Assembly: GCF_001677275.1 (NCBI RefSeq)
Contig: NZ_CP016178.1
Coordinates: 124,001 to 188,000 of the forward strand
Length of the DNA stretch: 64,000 bases
Origin: Vibrio breoganii
GTDB taxonomy: Bacteria > Pseudomonadota > Gammaproteobacteria > Enterobacterales > Vibrionaceae
Direction of reading: 5' to 3'
The notes under the pieces are model-generated. The model did no database searches, had not been told where the DNA came from, and worked only from the letters and a program-made list of their open reading frames with translations. Each line of letters starts with the position of its first letter. Within the stretch, counting starts at the first letter, position 1. Shown in pieces: positions 9,201 through 19,602 of the stretch. Position numbers and translations under genes: made by a program.

Positions 9201-9828
9201 TATGTGTGTTTATGGCATGGAAGGGCCGGGCGGCTATCAGTTTGTTGGGCGAACCTTGCAAATGTGGAATCGATACCGCCGCACAGAAGCCTTTAGCAAG
9301 CCTTGGCTACTGAGATTTTTTGATCAAATTCGTTTCTACGAGGTCACCCCTGAGGAGTTATTGACCATTCGCCAGCAGCATCCACGTGGTGAGTATCCAG
9401 TGAAGATAGAGCAAACACGTTTTTCTCTAGCGGATTATCAAGCCTTGGTGGATGAGCATGCAGAGGAGATTGCTGTGTGCCGTAAGCGTCAGCAACTGGC
9501 CTTTGAAGAGGAGCGCCAGCGCTGGGAAGCGTCAGGGCAAGCCAATTTTGTAGCTGAGGACATCTCCGAGCTAGAGCAAGATACATTTACTTTGAGCGAA
9601 GGGCAGGAAGCCATCGAAAGCTATGTGGCAGGCAATATTTGGCAGACCTTAGTAGAGCCAGGTCAATGGGTGAAGGAAGGAGATGTGGTGATGATCTTAG
9701 AAGCAATGAAGATGGAGCTTGAAGTTACCGCAAGTGTTTCTGGAAAGATCCATTCCATATGCAAACCATCTGGCTCTCAGGTACAAGCGGGACAGCCATT
9801 GATGATTGTCGAATGTGCAGAGCAATAG
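6217..9828 (+). CDS. guanidine carboxylase (urea carboxylase family), biotin-dependent
   Basis: The 1203-residue enzyme has three parts: a biotin carboxylase domain (about 5-450; KVLIANRG, HPGYGFLSEN, ATP loop STAGGGGIGM, EVNTRLQVEHGVTE), a KipA/KipI-like carboxyltransferase region (about 455-1110) and a C-terminal biotinyl domain with EAMKMEL (biotin Lys near 1165). It carboxylates guanidine or urea using ATP and bicarbonate. Two guanidine riboswitches and both deiminase subunits in the operon argue for guanidine as substrate, giving carboxyguanidine. Fusion of all parts in one chain is normal for the family. The start may instead be ATG 6232, giving MFSKVLIANRG, the usual N-terminus; neither start has a strong ribosome site. 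Confidence 0.88.
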   Translation: MLDSTMFSKVLIANRGAIACRIIRTLNRLNITSVAVYSEADADSLHVLQADAAFSLGEGGAKTTYLDIEKIISIAKQSGAQAIHPGYGFLSENPGFVTRCEQENLVFLGPTTDQINAFGLKHSAREIAENAQVPLLPGTGLLTDKRQALLSAESIGYPVMLKSTAGGGGIGMECCYSAGELEDAFDSVKRLSENNFSNSGVFLEKFIQQARHIEVQVFGDGKGQVVALGERDCSAQRRNQKVIEETPAPNLLPETRLALQNTAIALAEQVNYRNAGTVEFVLDNQTQEFYFLEVNTRLQVEHGVTEEIFGVDLVEWMVKQGEGTLDLQHVSNGLEPKGHAIQVRLYAEDANKNFQPCAGLLSHVKWADMPELRVEHWIEAGVEVSPYFDPMLAKLIVHSEDRATTIAKLMSALEQSEIYGIEHNQHYLAQLLASSLVQTGEVLTRSLNDFQYKPNTLDVINGGVQTSIQDYPGRAGYWHIGVPPSGPMDPLSFQLANQLLGNTQQDAGLEIVISGPTLRFNIDKHIVVTGAEIQATLDTQPVPMGKVVKVAAGQVLKLGKITGSGARSYLAIEGGIDCPDYLGSKSTFTLGQFGGHAGRTLVAGDVLHLHSEPLCSELEGQSAQLPEIQDEWDIRVIYGPHGAPDFFTDQDIQTFFDAQWKVHFNSSRTGVRLIGPKPDWARTDGGEAGLHPSNIHDNAYAVGTIDFTGDMPVILGPDGPSLGGFVCPATIIKADLWKMGQLKAGDKVRFTPVSLSCAEKAEREQLSQIKALSISPMPLAKADITSSILKILPAEQFGEQVVYRPSGEDFLLVEYGPQMLDIRLRFRAHALMLKLESLAIEGIEELTPGIRSLQIHFDNLLLPRDRLMTLLESLEAEMENIDELEVPARVVHLPLSWDDEATKLAIRKYDEVVRKDAPWCPDNIEFIRRINGLDSVEDVKKIVFDASYLVMGLGDVYLGAPVATPMDPRHRLVTTKYNPARTWTPENAVGIGGAYMCVYGMEGPGGYQFVGRTLQMWNRYRRTEAFSKPWLLRFFDQIRFYEVTPEELLTIRQQHPRGEYPVKIEQTRFSLADYQALVDEHAEEIAVCRKRQQLAFEEERQRWEASGQANFVAEDISELEQDTFTLSEGQEAIESYVAGNIWQTLVEPGQWVKEGDVVMILEAMKMELEVTASVSGKIHSICKPSGSQVQAGQPLMIVECAEQ

Positions 9829-9839
9829 GGAATAAAGTT

Positions 9840-11654
9840 ATGCAAGATACTAAGCAGTTATTAAGTACAGGCCAAGCCGCTTTGACGATTACCGAGCTGA
9901 TTGATTCATATAAGAGTGGACAGCGCTCGGTAACAGAGCATTTACAACAGCTACTTGTCAGCGCTCAACAAGACACTAACAAAGCATGGATCAGCACCAT
10001 TGACCAGCGACAATTAGACAACTACCTAGCCAACCTTAGTGAGCATGATATTGACGATCTGCCACTGTTTGGTGTGCCCTTTGCGATTAAAGACAATATT
10101 GATCTGGATGTGCTACCCACGACTGCAGGTTGTAAGGCATTTACTTATCAACCGGAATCATCGGCGTTCGTGGTGGAATTATTGATCGCAGCAGGAGCCG
10201 TTCCACTTGGTAAAACCAATCTCGATCAGTTTGCAACTGGGCTTGTCGGTACTCGCAGCCCTTATGGTGCAGCGCAGAATAGTTTTGATAGTAAGTATAT
10301 TTCTGGCGGTTCTAGTGCTGGCAGTGCGGTAAGTGTTGCTCAGGGACAAGTGATGTTTTCCCTAGGAACGGATACCGCAGGTTCTGGTCGCGTTCCTGCG
10401 GCGTTTAATAACCTCTATGGACTCAAACCCTCAAAAGGGTTGCTCAGTTGCCGAGGGGTTGTTCCTGCTTGCAGAAGTCTAGATTGTGTAACCCTATTTA
10501 GTCACAGTGCGGATGATCTGTCTTTGCTTTTATCGATTGTGGCTAAGTATGACCAAGAGGATTGTTACGCACGGATAGCACCTCAAGAACCTGCAAGTGA
10601 AGTACTGGGTTCTATGAAAGGCGTTCGAGTCGGTATCCCGGCAGCAGAGCAGTTAGCCTTCTTTGGTAACGATGAATACATGAAGCTGTATCAGCAAGCG
10701 GTGCAGAATATCGAGGCACAAGGCGCTAAGTTGGTTGCCTTTGATCTCTCACCTTTTCTCGAGGCTGCATCATTACTTTATAACGGCCCTTGGGTTGCCG
10801 AGCGTTATGCTGCCATCGAAGCTTTCTTTGATGCTAACGTTGAAGAATGCCTGCCTGTGATAAAAGAAATCGTGGGCGGAGCAGCGGGTATAAGTGCTGC
10901 GGATACCTTTAAAGCCATGTATCAGTTGCAGGCTTACAAAGTAGAGTGTGACAAGTTGATGAACAGTGTCGATGTGGTAATGACACCAACCGCGGGGACG
11001 ATTTACACCATTGATGAAGTCAACGCGGATCCCATAGGACTTAATAGTAACCTAGGCTACTACACAAACTTTATGAACTTATTGGATTACAGTGCGATAG
11101 CTATTCCTGCCGGCTTTACAAATCAGGGATTGCCATTTGGCGTAACCTTATTTGCGCCTGCATTTAGCGATCAGAAACTACTATCCTTGGCCAGCGTATT
11201 GCAACTCGTTCCATCTAAAGAGCCAGAGGCTCAGATGAACAACCTTGAAACCATAGACATCATGGTGTGTGGGGCACATATGCAAGGTTTTCCGCTGAAT
11301 CATCAGTTGCTAGAACTAGGGGGGAGTTTGAGAGATCGAACGAAAACTTCCGATAACTATCAGCTATTTAAGCTCGCTGGTGGCCCGCCAATGCGTCCTG
11401 GAATGGTTCGAAATGAAGCGCAGGGTACCTACATTGATGTTGAAGTCTGGACTTTACCGAGAGCTAACTTAGGAGACTTCCTACTGCAAATTCCTCATCC
11501 ACTGGGCTTGGGCAGTGTAGAGCTGAGTGATGGAGAATGGGTAAAAGGTTTCATTTGTGAACCCATCGCTATTAAAGGCGCTCAAGATGTCACCGGATAT
11601 GGCGGTTGGCGAGGTTTTCTTGAGGCATTGGAACGGGAAGCTGAGGTGAGCTGA
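9840..11654 (+). CDS. atzF: allophanate hydrolase
   Basis: The 604-residue enzyme hydrolyses allophanate to two ammonia and two CO2, the last step of guanidine or urea breakdown by this route. The N-terminal amidase-signature domain (about 1-440) shows FAIKDNID with the catalytic Lys, GGSSAGSAVSVAQG with the cis-Ser and TDTAGSGRVPAAFNN with the nucleophile Ser. The C-terminal domain of about 130 residues is the usual AtzF extension, containing GGPPMRPGMV and GYGGWR. I chose ATG 9840 because longer forms run back into the carboxylase gene. It ends the operon before a strong terminator. Confidence 0.9.
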   Translation: MQDTKQLLSTGQAALTITELIDSYKSGQRSVTEHLQQLLVSAQQDTNKAWISTIDQRQLDNYLANLSEHDIDDLPLFGVPFAIKDNIDLDVLPTTAGCKAFTYQPESSAFVVELLIAAGAVPLGKTNLDQFATGLVGTRSPYGAAQNSFDSKYISGGSSAGSAVSVAQGQVMFSLGTDTAGSGRVPAAFNNLYGLKPSKGLLSCRGVVPACRSLDCVTLFSHSADDLSLLLSIVAKYDQEDCYARIAPQEPASEVLGSMKGVRVGIPAAEQLAFFGNDEYMKLYQQAVQNIEAQGAKLVAFDLSPFLEAASLLYNGPWVAERYAAIEAFFDANVEECLPVIKEIVGGAAGISAADTFKAMYQLQAYKVECDKLMNSVDVVMTPTAGTIYTIDEVNADPIGLNSNLGYYTNFMNLLDYSAIAIPAGFTNQGLPFGVTLFAPAFSDQKLLSLASVLQLVPSKEPEAQMNNLETIDIMVCGAHMQGFPLNHQLLELGGSLRDRTKTSDNYQLFKLAGGPPMRPGMVRNEAQGTYIDVEVWTLPRANLGDFLLQIPHPLGLGSVELSDGEWVKGFICEPIAIKGAQDVTGYGGWRGFLEALEREAEVS

Positions 11655-11707
11655 ATAATACCAATCGTACTAAATAACTGGTCAGCCTAGCTGGTTCAAA
11701 TACAAAT

Positions 11708-11752
11708 AAGCAGAGCTGTTCTGATTGAAAACAGCTCTGCTTTTCTTTTTTT
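11708..11752. terminator. intrinsic terminator between converging operons
   Basis: AAGCAGAGCTGTT (11708-11720) pairs perfectly with AACAGCTCTGCTT (11730-11742) and is followed on plus by TTTTCTTTTTTT. It ends the guanidine operon. On minus the same stem lacks a clean U-run but lies just past the batD stop, so it may serve both. Confidence 0.9.
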
Positions 11753-11771
11753 ACTCGATCATCACTTTGGG

Positions 11772-13390
11772 TTAAAGCTGAGCCAATTGTTCAACCTTTC
11801 GTTTACTTCTCGTCCCAGCTCGTTTTATCATCCCAACGAGCTTAGCTCCGTTCCATTGAGAGGGCTCTTTACCCATTACCGTTTGACTCATCAAATTCAT
11901 TTCACTGCGAATGGCTTTGGCATCTTTAGGATCAACATCTTGGGTGGTCAGCCACTGCTCTAGCAGGGATTGTGCCTTGATGGGGTTCCCTTGCTGTATG
12001 GCTTCAATTAGCTCTGATTTCAAAGGAAGCGCTTTACCATTACTCACTGTTGGCGCTGTTGATGGGGTTTGCTGTCTGGCGCGCACCCACATCACAGTAG
12101 AGAATATCCATAAGCCGGCAAACAGAGCGGTTAGCATTGGCCAGTAGCCGCTGTCTTGCACTGGCTGAGCATTGGTTGCAGATGCTTGTGGTGGAAGAGG
12201 CGCACTACTTGATGACGCGTTCGCATTGACTGTCACATTGAGCCCTTTTACTTCGCTAGTTTGGGCTTCTTTGTTTACAGAATCCCACCATTGCACGGGG
12301 ACACTCGGCAGCGAGAACTCACCGCTTCTTTTTGCTATGAGCACCTGCTTGGTCGTCATGGTCACTGAGCCATCATCATTATTGCTAAACGCTGGCTTCT
12401 CGCTGTATACGCGAAAAGCCTCAGGGTTGCTTATGGTCAGATTAGGCAGTTGCGACGCACTTAATCCAGCGGCGGTGAGCGTGATGGTTCGTGTTAGGGA
12501 GTCACCCTCATCTATCGTCACCGAGTCACCCGAGAACTCTTTGTTGTTATCCAGTTGCCAACTTTGCGATAGATCTAGCTTAGACGTAGGCAGCCAGGCA
12601 CCTTGGTAGCTCTCTGGTACAGGCAATACCTTCATATCGACTTGTGGAGACTTACCATCAAGCGTAATGATACGGGTGCTCGAACGGCTATTGCCGTAAC
12701 GAACCACGCCGGTCAAAGTGGGAACCTTTATTGAGAAATCACCACTGCTGCTAGCGGTCACTCGAAACTCTTGGTCGATGATCAGCACTTCAACACCATC
12801 AAGTACCGCTTGATATTGTTTAGGCTCAGATAGAGGCTCGATCTTTAAGCCCGGAGCAAGAGGTTGGGTTAGGTTCGGATTTTGCAATCGGCGAGGGTCA
12901 ACCTTAACGATGATGCGAGCATCAAGCTTAGTGCTCTCATTAGGGTAAAGCTCTTTCTTGCCAATCTTTGAGCGTACTTCAATGATATCGTCGGTAGTTG
13001 GCACTTGCTCACCAGCCGTCACTTTTAGTGTGATGGGGTCGGTGGTTGCGTCATCCACTTTAAAACTTGGAATAGTGATTGTTCCTGTTTTTTGTGGAGC
13101 GATAGATACTGTCCACACACTGGTGTCGGTGCGCTTCATGTTTATGATATTGACCGATGAACTGAAGCTGGGTCTGCCTACATAGAAGTCATTGGATAGG
13201 GCATCAAAGTTGACCTTTTCGCCATCGAGTCTTTCGTCAGCGACTATTTTGAGCTGGATAACCTCATCTTTGCTGACATTGGTTTTGCTCACGCTGGCAG
13301 TCATATTCAGTGCCCACGACGAGAAGCTACAGGCTAGGCCTGTCACTAGGGTTATGGTGGTGATAAGGGGCTTAAATCTAATCATTACGG

Positions 13391-13397
<7 letters not shown>
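11772..13397 (-). CDS. batD: BatD-family oxygen tolerance protein
   Basis: The 541-residue protein has an N-terminal signal segment (IRFKPLITTITLVTGLACSFSSWA), a long beta-rich periplasmic part with repeated Ig-like stretches (KDEVIQLKIVA, PTTDDIIEVRS, NESTKLDARIIVKVD), one membrane helix near residues 422-440 (WPMLTALFAGLWIFSTVMWV) and a cytoplasmic tail. This is the BatD layout. With MoxR and the von Willebrand proteins it is thought to form an envelope complex linked to stress or oxygen tolerance; its biochemical role is poorly defined. It overlaps batB by 7 nt. ATG 13385 (MIRFKPL) is an alternative start. Confidence 0.85.
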
Positions 13398-15257
<1,860 letters not shown>

Positions 15258-15268
<11 letters not shown>

Positions 15269-16226
15269 TTCTCCTTATCATCACGGTCACGACAACCAAT
15301 AGTAATCCGATGAATGCGGGCCACATGAACCACTCTGTTCTGGGTCTCCAAGATTGAGTCGCCTTTTGGATAGGTTGCAGGGCATTGATGGTGTCGTAGA
15401 TAGTGGCTAATTCTTTCGCATCACGAGCTCTAAAGTATTGGCCTCCGGTCATATCCGCTATCTTGATCAAGGTTTTCTCGTCAAGGTCTTCTGCGGTATT
15501 CACTGTTTGAGTCATAAAGAAGTTTTGTACCTGCATCTCGCCGGCACCGACACCTATGGTGTAGATAGTGGTGTTGAACTTCTTGGCTATTTCAGCGGCT
15601 TGAATAGGGTCGAGTACGCCTGAGTTATTGCTACCATCACTGAGCAATATCATCACGCGCTGCGGAGCATCACTATCGACAAAGGTTTTGGTCGCCAAAC
15701 CTATACCGTCACCAATAGCGGTTTGGGTGCCGATAAGTTTTAGTACCGTCTGATCAAGCTGCGTTTTTACTGTTTCGCGATCAAAGGTGAGCGGCGTTTG
15801 TAGGTAGGAATGATCCGCAAAGTACACCAGTCCTAGTCTGTCTCCAGAGCGCTTGTCGACAAAGTCAGAGACCACTTGTTTCACTACTGTGAGCCTGTCG
15901 ATGTAATCGTTGCCTTCTCTCATGTCTTCTTGACTCATGGAGTAAGACAGGTCGATTACCAGCATCATATCTCTATGCTTAGGGTGAATCTCGATAGGGT
16001 CGCCGTACCAAACCGGTCTTGCACTGGCAATGACGAGCAAAATCCACGCTAAGATAGCGAATAGCTTTGCAATCTTCTCTGATTTGTCACGAGTGACTGT
16101 CGCCTGAGTGACGTGAGGGAGCACAACCAGCGATGAAGATCTCTGTTCTTTTAGCAGGCGAAATGCCACATAGGGGAGGGGGAGAGCGAACAGCATCCAC
16201 CACCATTCAAAGGTAAAGCCACTCAT
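15258..16226 (-). CDS. batA: BatA-type von Willebrand A domain membrane protein
   Basis: The 322-residue form starting MSGFTFEWW (ATG 16226) has two N-terminal membrane helices (WWWMLFALPLPYVAF; LFAILAWILLVIASA), a von Willebrand A domain with MIDAS DLSYS and LLSDGSNNSG, and a C-terminal helix (WFMWPAFIGLLLVVVTVMI). That is the standard BatA/Aerotolerance layout. The chosen ATG overlaps the stop of the upstream DUF4381 gene in an ATGA junction, which strongly supports it over the longer reading. It probably works with BatB and BatD at the inner membrane, with the VWA domain in protein-protein contacts. Confidence 0.9.
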
Positions 16227-16717
16227 GATGCATTCCAGTCTTTGTATTTTCTTTTTGGCGGCAGGGCATGTTCTATCCAATACCCACAGTCTTCAATTAA
16301 GGATGCGTTGATGGCGTGATCCTTGACCCCTGATGAATACAATATTGATTGCCACTGCTCTTTGTTTTGAGAGAAACGAGGTGTAGCAAGCTGTGAATCC
16401 AAAAACGACAGCCACTTTTCTCCGGTTAGCTTGGCAATATCGTTACGTGGGAAGTAACTTAACGCGGCCTGTCGCACTAGCTCTTGTGCTTCTGAAACCG
16501 TTAGACAGTTTGAGCCTTGCTTTAGAATATGTAACGCCGCTTTTTTTGCTCGTTTCTTATTGCGCAGTTTGCGCTGTATAACAAGGCTCAAGATGAGAGC
16601 GATAGCGATGAGCGCAAACAGACTCCAATACCCCCAAGGTAGAGGCCAAAAGCTGGGCTCAAGGGGTAAGTGAAGGGGTTTGAGTGGCAAGGTGTGTGTC
16701 TGATCAATCTGACTCAT
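16223..16717 (-). CDS. DUF4381 membrane protein of the Bat operon
   Basis: The 164-residue protein starts MSQIDQTHTLPLKPLHLPLEPSFWPLPWGYW, typical of DUF4381. One membrane helix follows (SLFALIAIALILSLVI), then a basic cytoplasmic part (RKLRNKKRAKKAALH) with FPRNDIAKLTGEKWLSFLD. DUF4381 proteins are regularly encoded between DUF58 and BatA genes and have no known activity. A longer reading to 16798 would run deep into the DUF58 gene, so the inner ATG is preferred. Confidence 0.85.
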   Translation of the reverse strand: MSQIDQTHTLPLKPLHLPLEPSFWPLPWGYWSLFALIAIALILSLVIQRKLRNKKRAKKAALHILKQGSNCLTVSEAQELVRQAALSYFPRNDIAKLTGEKWLSFLDSQLATPRFSQNKEQWQSILYSSGVKDHAINASLIEDCGYWIEHALPPKRKYKDWNAS

Positions 16718-16727
16718 GTCGTAATAC

Positions 16728-17729
16728 TTAAAATGAATGCTGAAGCAATTGTTGTAATAGCGGTGAGCCGCTGGAAACCTGCGAGAGCGTAATGCCATAT
16801 TGGCTCAGTTGCTCGCTTAACTGCTGTTGTTGATGCGTGAAGGCGTGCTTTATGGAATCCTTGGCTTTGCTACTGGACAAATTCACCGAGAAAACCTGAT
16901 CTCTACCCTGCAGCGCTTGAATACCTTTAGCCTGTGTGTCACCAAGCTCTATTGGGTCGTAGATCTGGATTGCTCTCACTCGGTTGTGTGCTGCAATTTG
17001 AGTCATTGATGCAATGTCTTGCTCAGAAAGCGTCGAGAAGTCGCTAATACAAATTAGCTCGCTGCCCTTACGGCACAGATTAGCAAGGGCATGAAAGGGA
17101 TCGCGCTGCTCATCGGTGAGAGTAGTGCCTCCCATAGCTAAACCTTGATTATGGATCTCGCACAAGCGGTTGAGTAGCTGAAGCACGGCGGTTTTCGAGC
17201 TAGATGGACGTATTTCAGTCAGCGTATCACCGCAGCGGATTATCGCCCCTACTCGGTCTTTACTGCCAATAGCAATCCAAGAAAGTAACGCGGCTAGATG
17301 GCACAGTTGTACAGACTTGAAGAGCAGCTGGGTTCCGGAGAACATACTCGGAGTAAGGTCGATAAACAGTACGACTGGACGCTCGCGCTCTTCAGTGAAC
17401 AGCTTGGTATGCACTTTTCCTGTTCGCGCAGTGACGCGCCAATCAATTTGGCGTACATCGTCGCCCGCTTGATACTGGCGCACTTCTGAGAAGGTCATCC
17501 CTCGCCCTTTGCGCGAACTTGTATGCTGCCCATTAAGCTGTGACCAGAGGCTTTTCGCTGGTGGTTGCCAGCGTTTACCGTGGATCTGGTAGAAACTCAG
17601 CTCTTCAACACTGACCGTGACGCCATTACTGGCATTGGGTAGTTCACCAGAAGCAATGGCACCTTCTAGCAGATTGGCGCTATTGGCTTTTGTAGAAAAT
17701 AAGCGATGTAGTTTAAGGCCTTCAAACAT
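16728..17729 (-). CDS. DUF58 domain protein of the MoxR/Bat operon
   Basis: The 333-residue soluble protein has the DUF58 signature GRGMTFSEVRQYQAGDDVRQIDWRVTARTGKVHTKLFTEERERPV (about residues 76-120) and then a degenerate VWA-like fold (FIDLTPSMFSG, LICISDFSTL). DUF58 proteins are standard partners of MoxR ATPases. Their task is unknown but they are thought to act as MoxR substrates or adaptors. The gene starts 11 nt after the moxR stop. Confidence 0.9.
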   Translation of the reverse strand: MFEGLKLHRLFSTKANSANLLEGAIASGELPNASNGVTVSVEELSFYQIHGKRWQPPAKSLWSQLNGQHTSSRKGRGMTFSEVRQYQAGDDVRQIDWRVTARTGKVHTKLFTEERERPVVLFIDLTPSMFSGTQLLFKSVQLCHLAALLSWIAIGSKDRVGAIIRCGDTLTEIRPSSSKTAVLQLLNRLCEIHNQGLAMGGTTLTDEQRDPFHALANLCRKGSELICISDFSTLSEQDIASMTQIAAHNRVRAIQIYDPIELGDTQAKGIQALQGRDQVFSVNLSSSKAKDSIKHAFTHQQQQLSEQLSQYGITLSQVSSGSPLLQQLLQHSF

Positions 17730-17740
17730 ATTTGACGGCC

Positions 17741-18697
17741 TTAAGCTGATGCAACGGTTCGCAGAAGCTCTTCAATAACCGCATTACCGGTAACCCCTTC
17801 GGCCTGTGCTTGGTAGGTCAGCAGCAGGCGGTGGCGTAGCACTGGGAAGATCACGGCATGGATGTCTTCTGGGCTGACGAAATCGCGCCCCGATAGCCAT
17901 GCATTCGCTCGCGCTGCTCTATCTAAGGCAATGGTGGCACGAGGGCTGACACCCATCTCAATCCATTTTGCGAGATCGTCGCTGTAAGCTCGCGGATCTC
18001 GCGTCGCCATAATCAATCGGATGATGTATTTCTCTATGGTCTCGGCCATGTGAATGGACAAAACCTGACGACGAGCCTCGAAAATATCGTGCTGTGATAG
18101 TGGGGTGTCGAAACGTTGAATCTCCCCTAAAGCCTCGCCTCTATTTAGACGTAGGATCTCTAGTTCACTCTCTGCGTTGGGGTAATTGACCTCAAGATGA
18201 AGCAGAAAACGGTCCAGCTGAGCCTCTGGCAGAGGATAGGTACCCTCTTGCTCAATTGGGTTTTGAGTCGCCATTACCAGAAATAGCTCGGGCAGAGGGT
18301 AGGTGGTCTGGCCCACACTGATTTGCTTCTCTGCCATGGCTTCGAGCATGGCCGCTTGTACCTTAGCGGGCGCTCGGTTGACCTCATCCGCGAGTACTAA
18401 AGAGTGAAAAATAGGACCGGGTTTAAATTCGAACTCCCCTGTTTCTGGACGGTACACATCTGTACCCGTTAGATCAGATGGCAGGAGATCGGGTGTGAAC
18501 TGTACTCGATGAAAGCTTCCTTCAATACAGTCTGCTAGTGATTTAACCGCACGAGTTTTAGCAAGACCAGGGGGGCCTTCTACTAAAATGTGACCATCGG
18601 CCAACAGCGCAACAAGCAGTTGCTTAACGAGGTTGTCTTGACCAATAACTTGAGATTCTAGGTAGCGTTGTAGTTGTTGGAATGACTGCGCTGGCAT
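17741..18697 (-). CDS. MoxR-family AAA+ ATPase
   Basis: The 318-residue ATPase has Walker A GPPGLAKT (about residues 41-48), Walker B region LVLADEVNRAP, sensor MATQNPIEQEGTYPLPEAQLDRF and the arginine-containing C-terminal lid (SPRATIALDRAARANAWL). MoxR enzymes act as chaperone-like ATPases that activate or assemble VWA-containing partners. Being first in this six-gene minus-strand operon with DUF58, DUF4381, BatA, BatB and BatD fits that role. Confidence 0.92.
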   Translation of the reverse strand: MPAQSFQQLQRYLESQVIGQDNLVKQLLVALLADGHILVEGPPGLAKTRAVKSLADCIEGSFHRVQFTPDLLPSDLTGTDVYRPETGEFEFKPGPIFHSLVLADEVNRAPAKVQAAMLEAMAEKQISVGQTTYPLPELFLVMATQNPIEQEGTYPLPEAQLDRFLLHLEVNYPNAESELEILRLNRGEALGEIQRFDTPLSQHDIFEARRQVLSIHMAETIEKYIIRLIMATRDPRAYSDDLAKWIEMGVSPRATIALDRAARANAWLSGRDFVSPEDIHAVIFPVLRHRLLLTYQAQAEGVTGNAVIEELLRTVASA

Positions 18698-18975
18698 GTG
18701 TGATGTTCCTTAAAGCGAGCATTTGAATAATAGATAGATGGAGAAAATAACAGAAAGTTCCCCACCTTTATCATTGTATTGTTGAAATATTAGGTTTAGA
18801 AGAAATGGGTCTCTTTTATCGGAACTTCAAGGCGTTATGAATCATGTTCAATGGGCAACTCCATGCTATTCAATGAGTTCAATTGGTTCCAAGACGATGG
18901 TATTGAGGCATCGGATAATGACGTTCGTTTCTAATTCACTTAGACTCTATTTATCCAAGAACAGTGAGCAAAATT

Positions 18976-19557
18976 ATGTCAATTCTACCGTTTCTCAAGG
19001 GTGAGAGTGTTGCGTTAACCTCAGAGTTAAACATTCAACTGATTCAAAAGCCAGATCTGCAAGACATCATTACAATGCTAGACAACCCCAAAGTTGCAGA
19101 GTACTTGTTTTTTGCCCCAGCCCCAGCCGAAATGTATGAACGCTACTTTGGGCCAATGATTGAGAATACCCAGCAAGCTATCGCAGATCAGAGCTATCCT
19201 GACAACATCATAGGCATTATTCGTGATAACAGCGGTCGTTACATGGGAATGGCAGCAATCACTAGTGTGATGTTTATGGAAGGTAATTATGAGATTGGTT
19301 ATCAGCTTTCAGAACACGCATGGAAGCAGGGCATTGCTACGGCTGCTTGCCAGTTCTTTACCAAGATAGCGTTTGATGTTCTAGGGGCGCATAAAGTGTG
19401 TGCTGATTGCTATGCGACCAATGTGGGTTCGTATCGCACCTTGGAGAAAAACGGTTATGAGCGAGAAGGCGTGCAAAAGAGTTACTACAAGTTGGACAAT
19501 GATTTTGACGATCGCTTGCACTACGGCATGACTCGGCAGCAGTATCTGCAGAAATAA
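18976..19557 (+). CDS. GNAT family N-acetyltransferase (RimJ/RimL-like)
   Basis: The 193-residue protein carries a GNAT fold with the acetyl-CoA segment YQLSEHAWKQGIATAACQFFTKIAF and the C-terminal GAHKVCADCYATNVGSYRTLEKNGYEREGVQKSYY, which is typical of the RimJ/RimL group acting on N-terminal or small-molecule amines. A GTG at 18964 in the same frame could start it 4 codons earlier. It is a single gene facing the NhaC-family gene across a shared terminator. The substrate is not known. Confidence 0.85.
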   Translation: MSILPFLKGESVALTSELNIQLIQKPDLQDIITMLDNPKVAEYLFFAPAPAEMYERYFGPMIENTQQAIADQSYPDNIIGIIRDNSGRYMGMAAITSVMFMEGNYEIGYQLSEHAWKQGIATAACQFFTKIAFDVLGAHKVCADCYATNVGSYRTLEKNGYEREGVQKSYYKLDNDFDDRLHYGMTRQQYLQK

Positions 19558-19560
19558 AAA

Positions 19561-19590
19561 AACAGAGGCGATATCGCCTCTGTTTTTATT
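19561..19590. terminator. bidirectional intrinsic terminator
   Basis: AACAGAGGCGAT (19561-19572) pairs perfectly with ATCGCCTCTGTT (19573-19584). There is a T-run after it on plus and, from the A-run at 19556-19562, a T-run on minus. It separates the converging acetyltransferase and NhaC-family genes. Confidence 0.88.
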
Positions 19591-19602
19591 TAGCTCGAAT
19601 GA

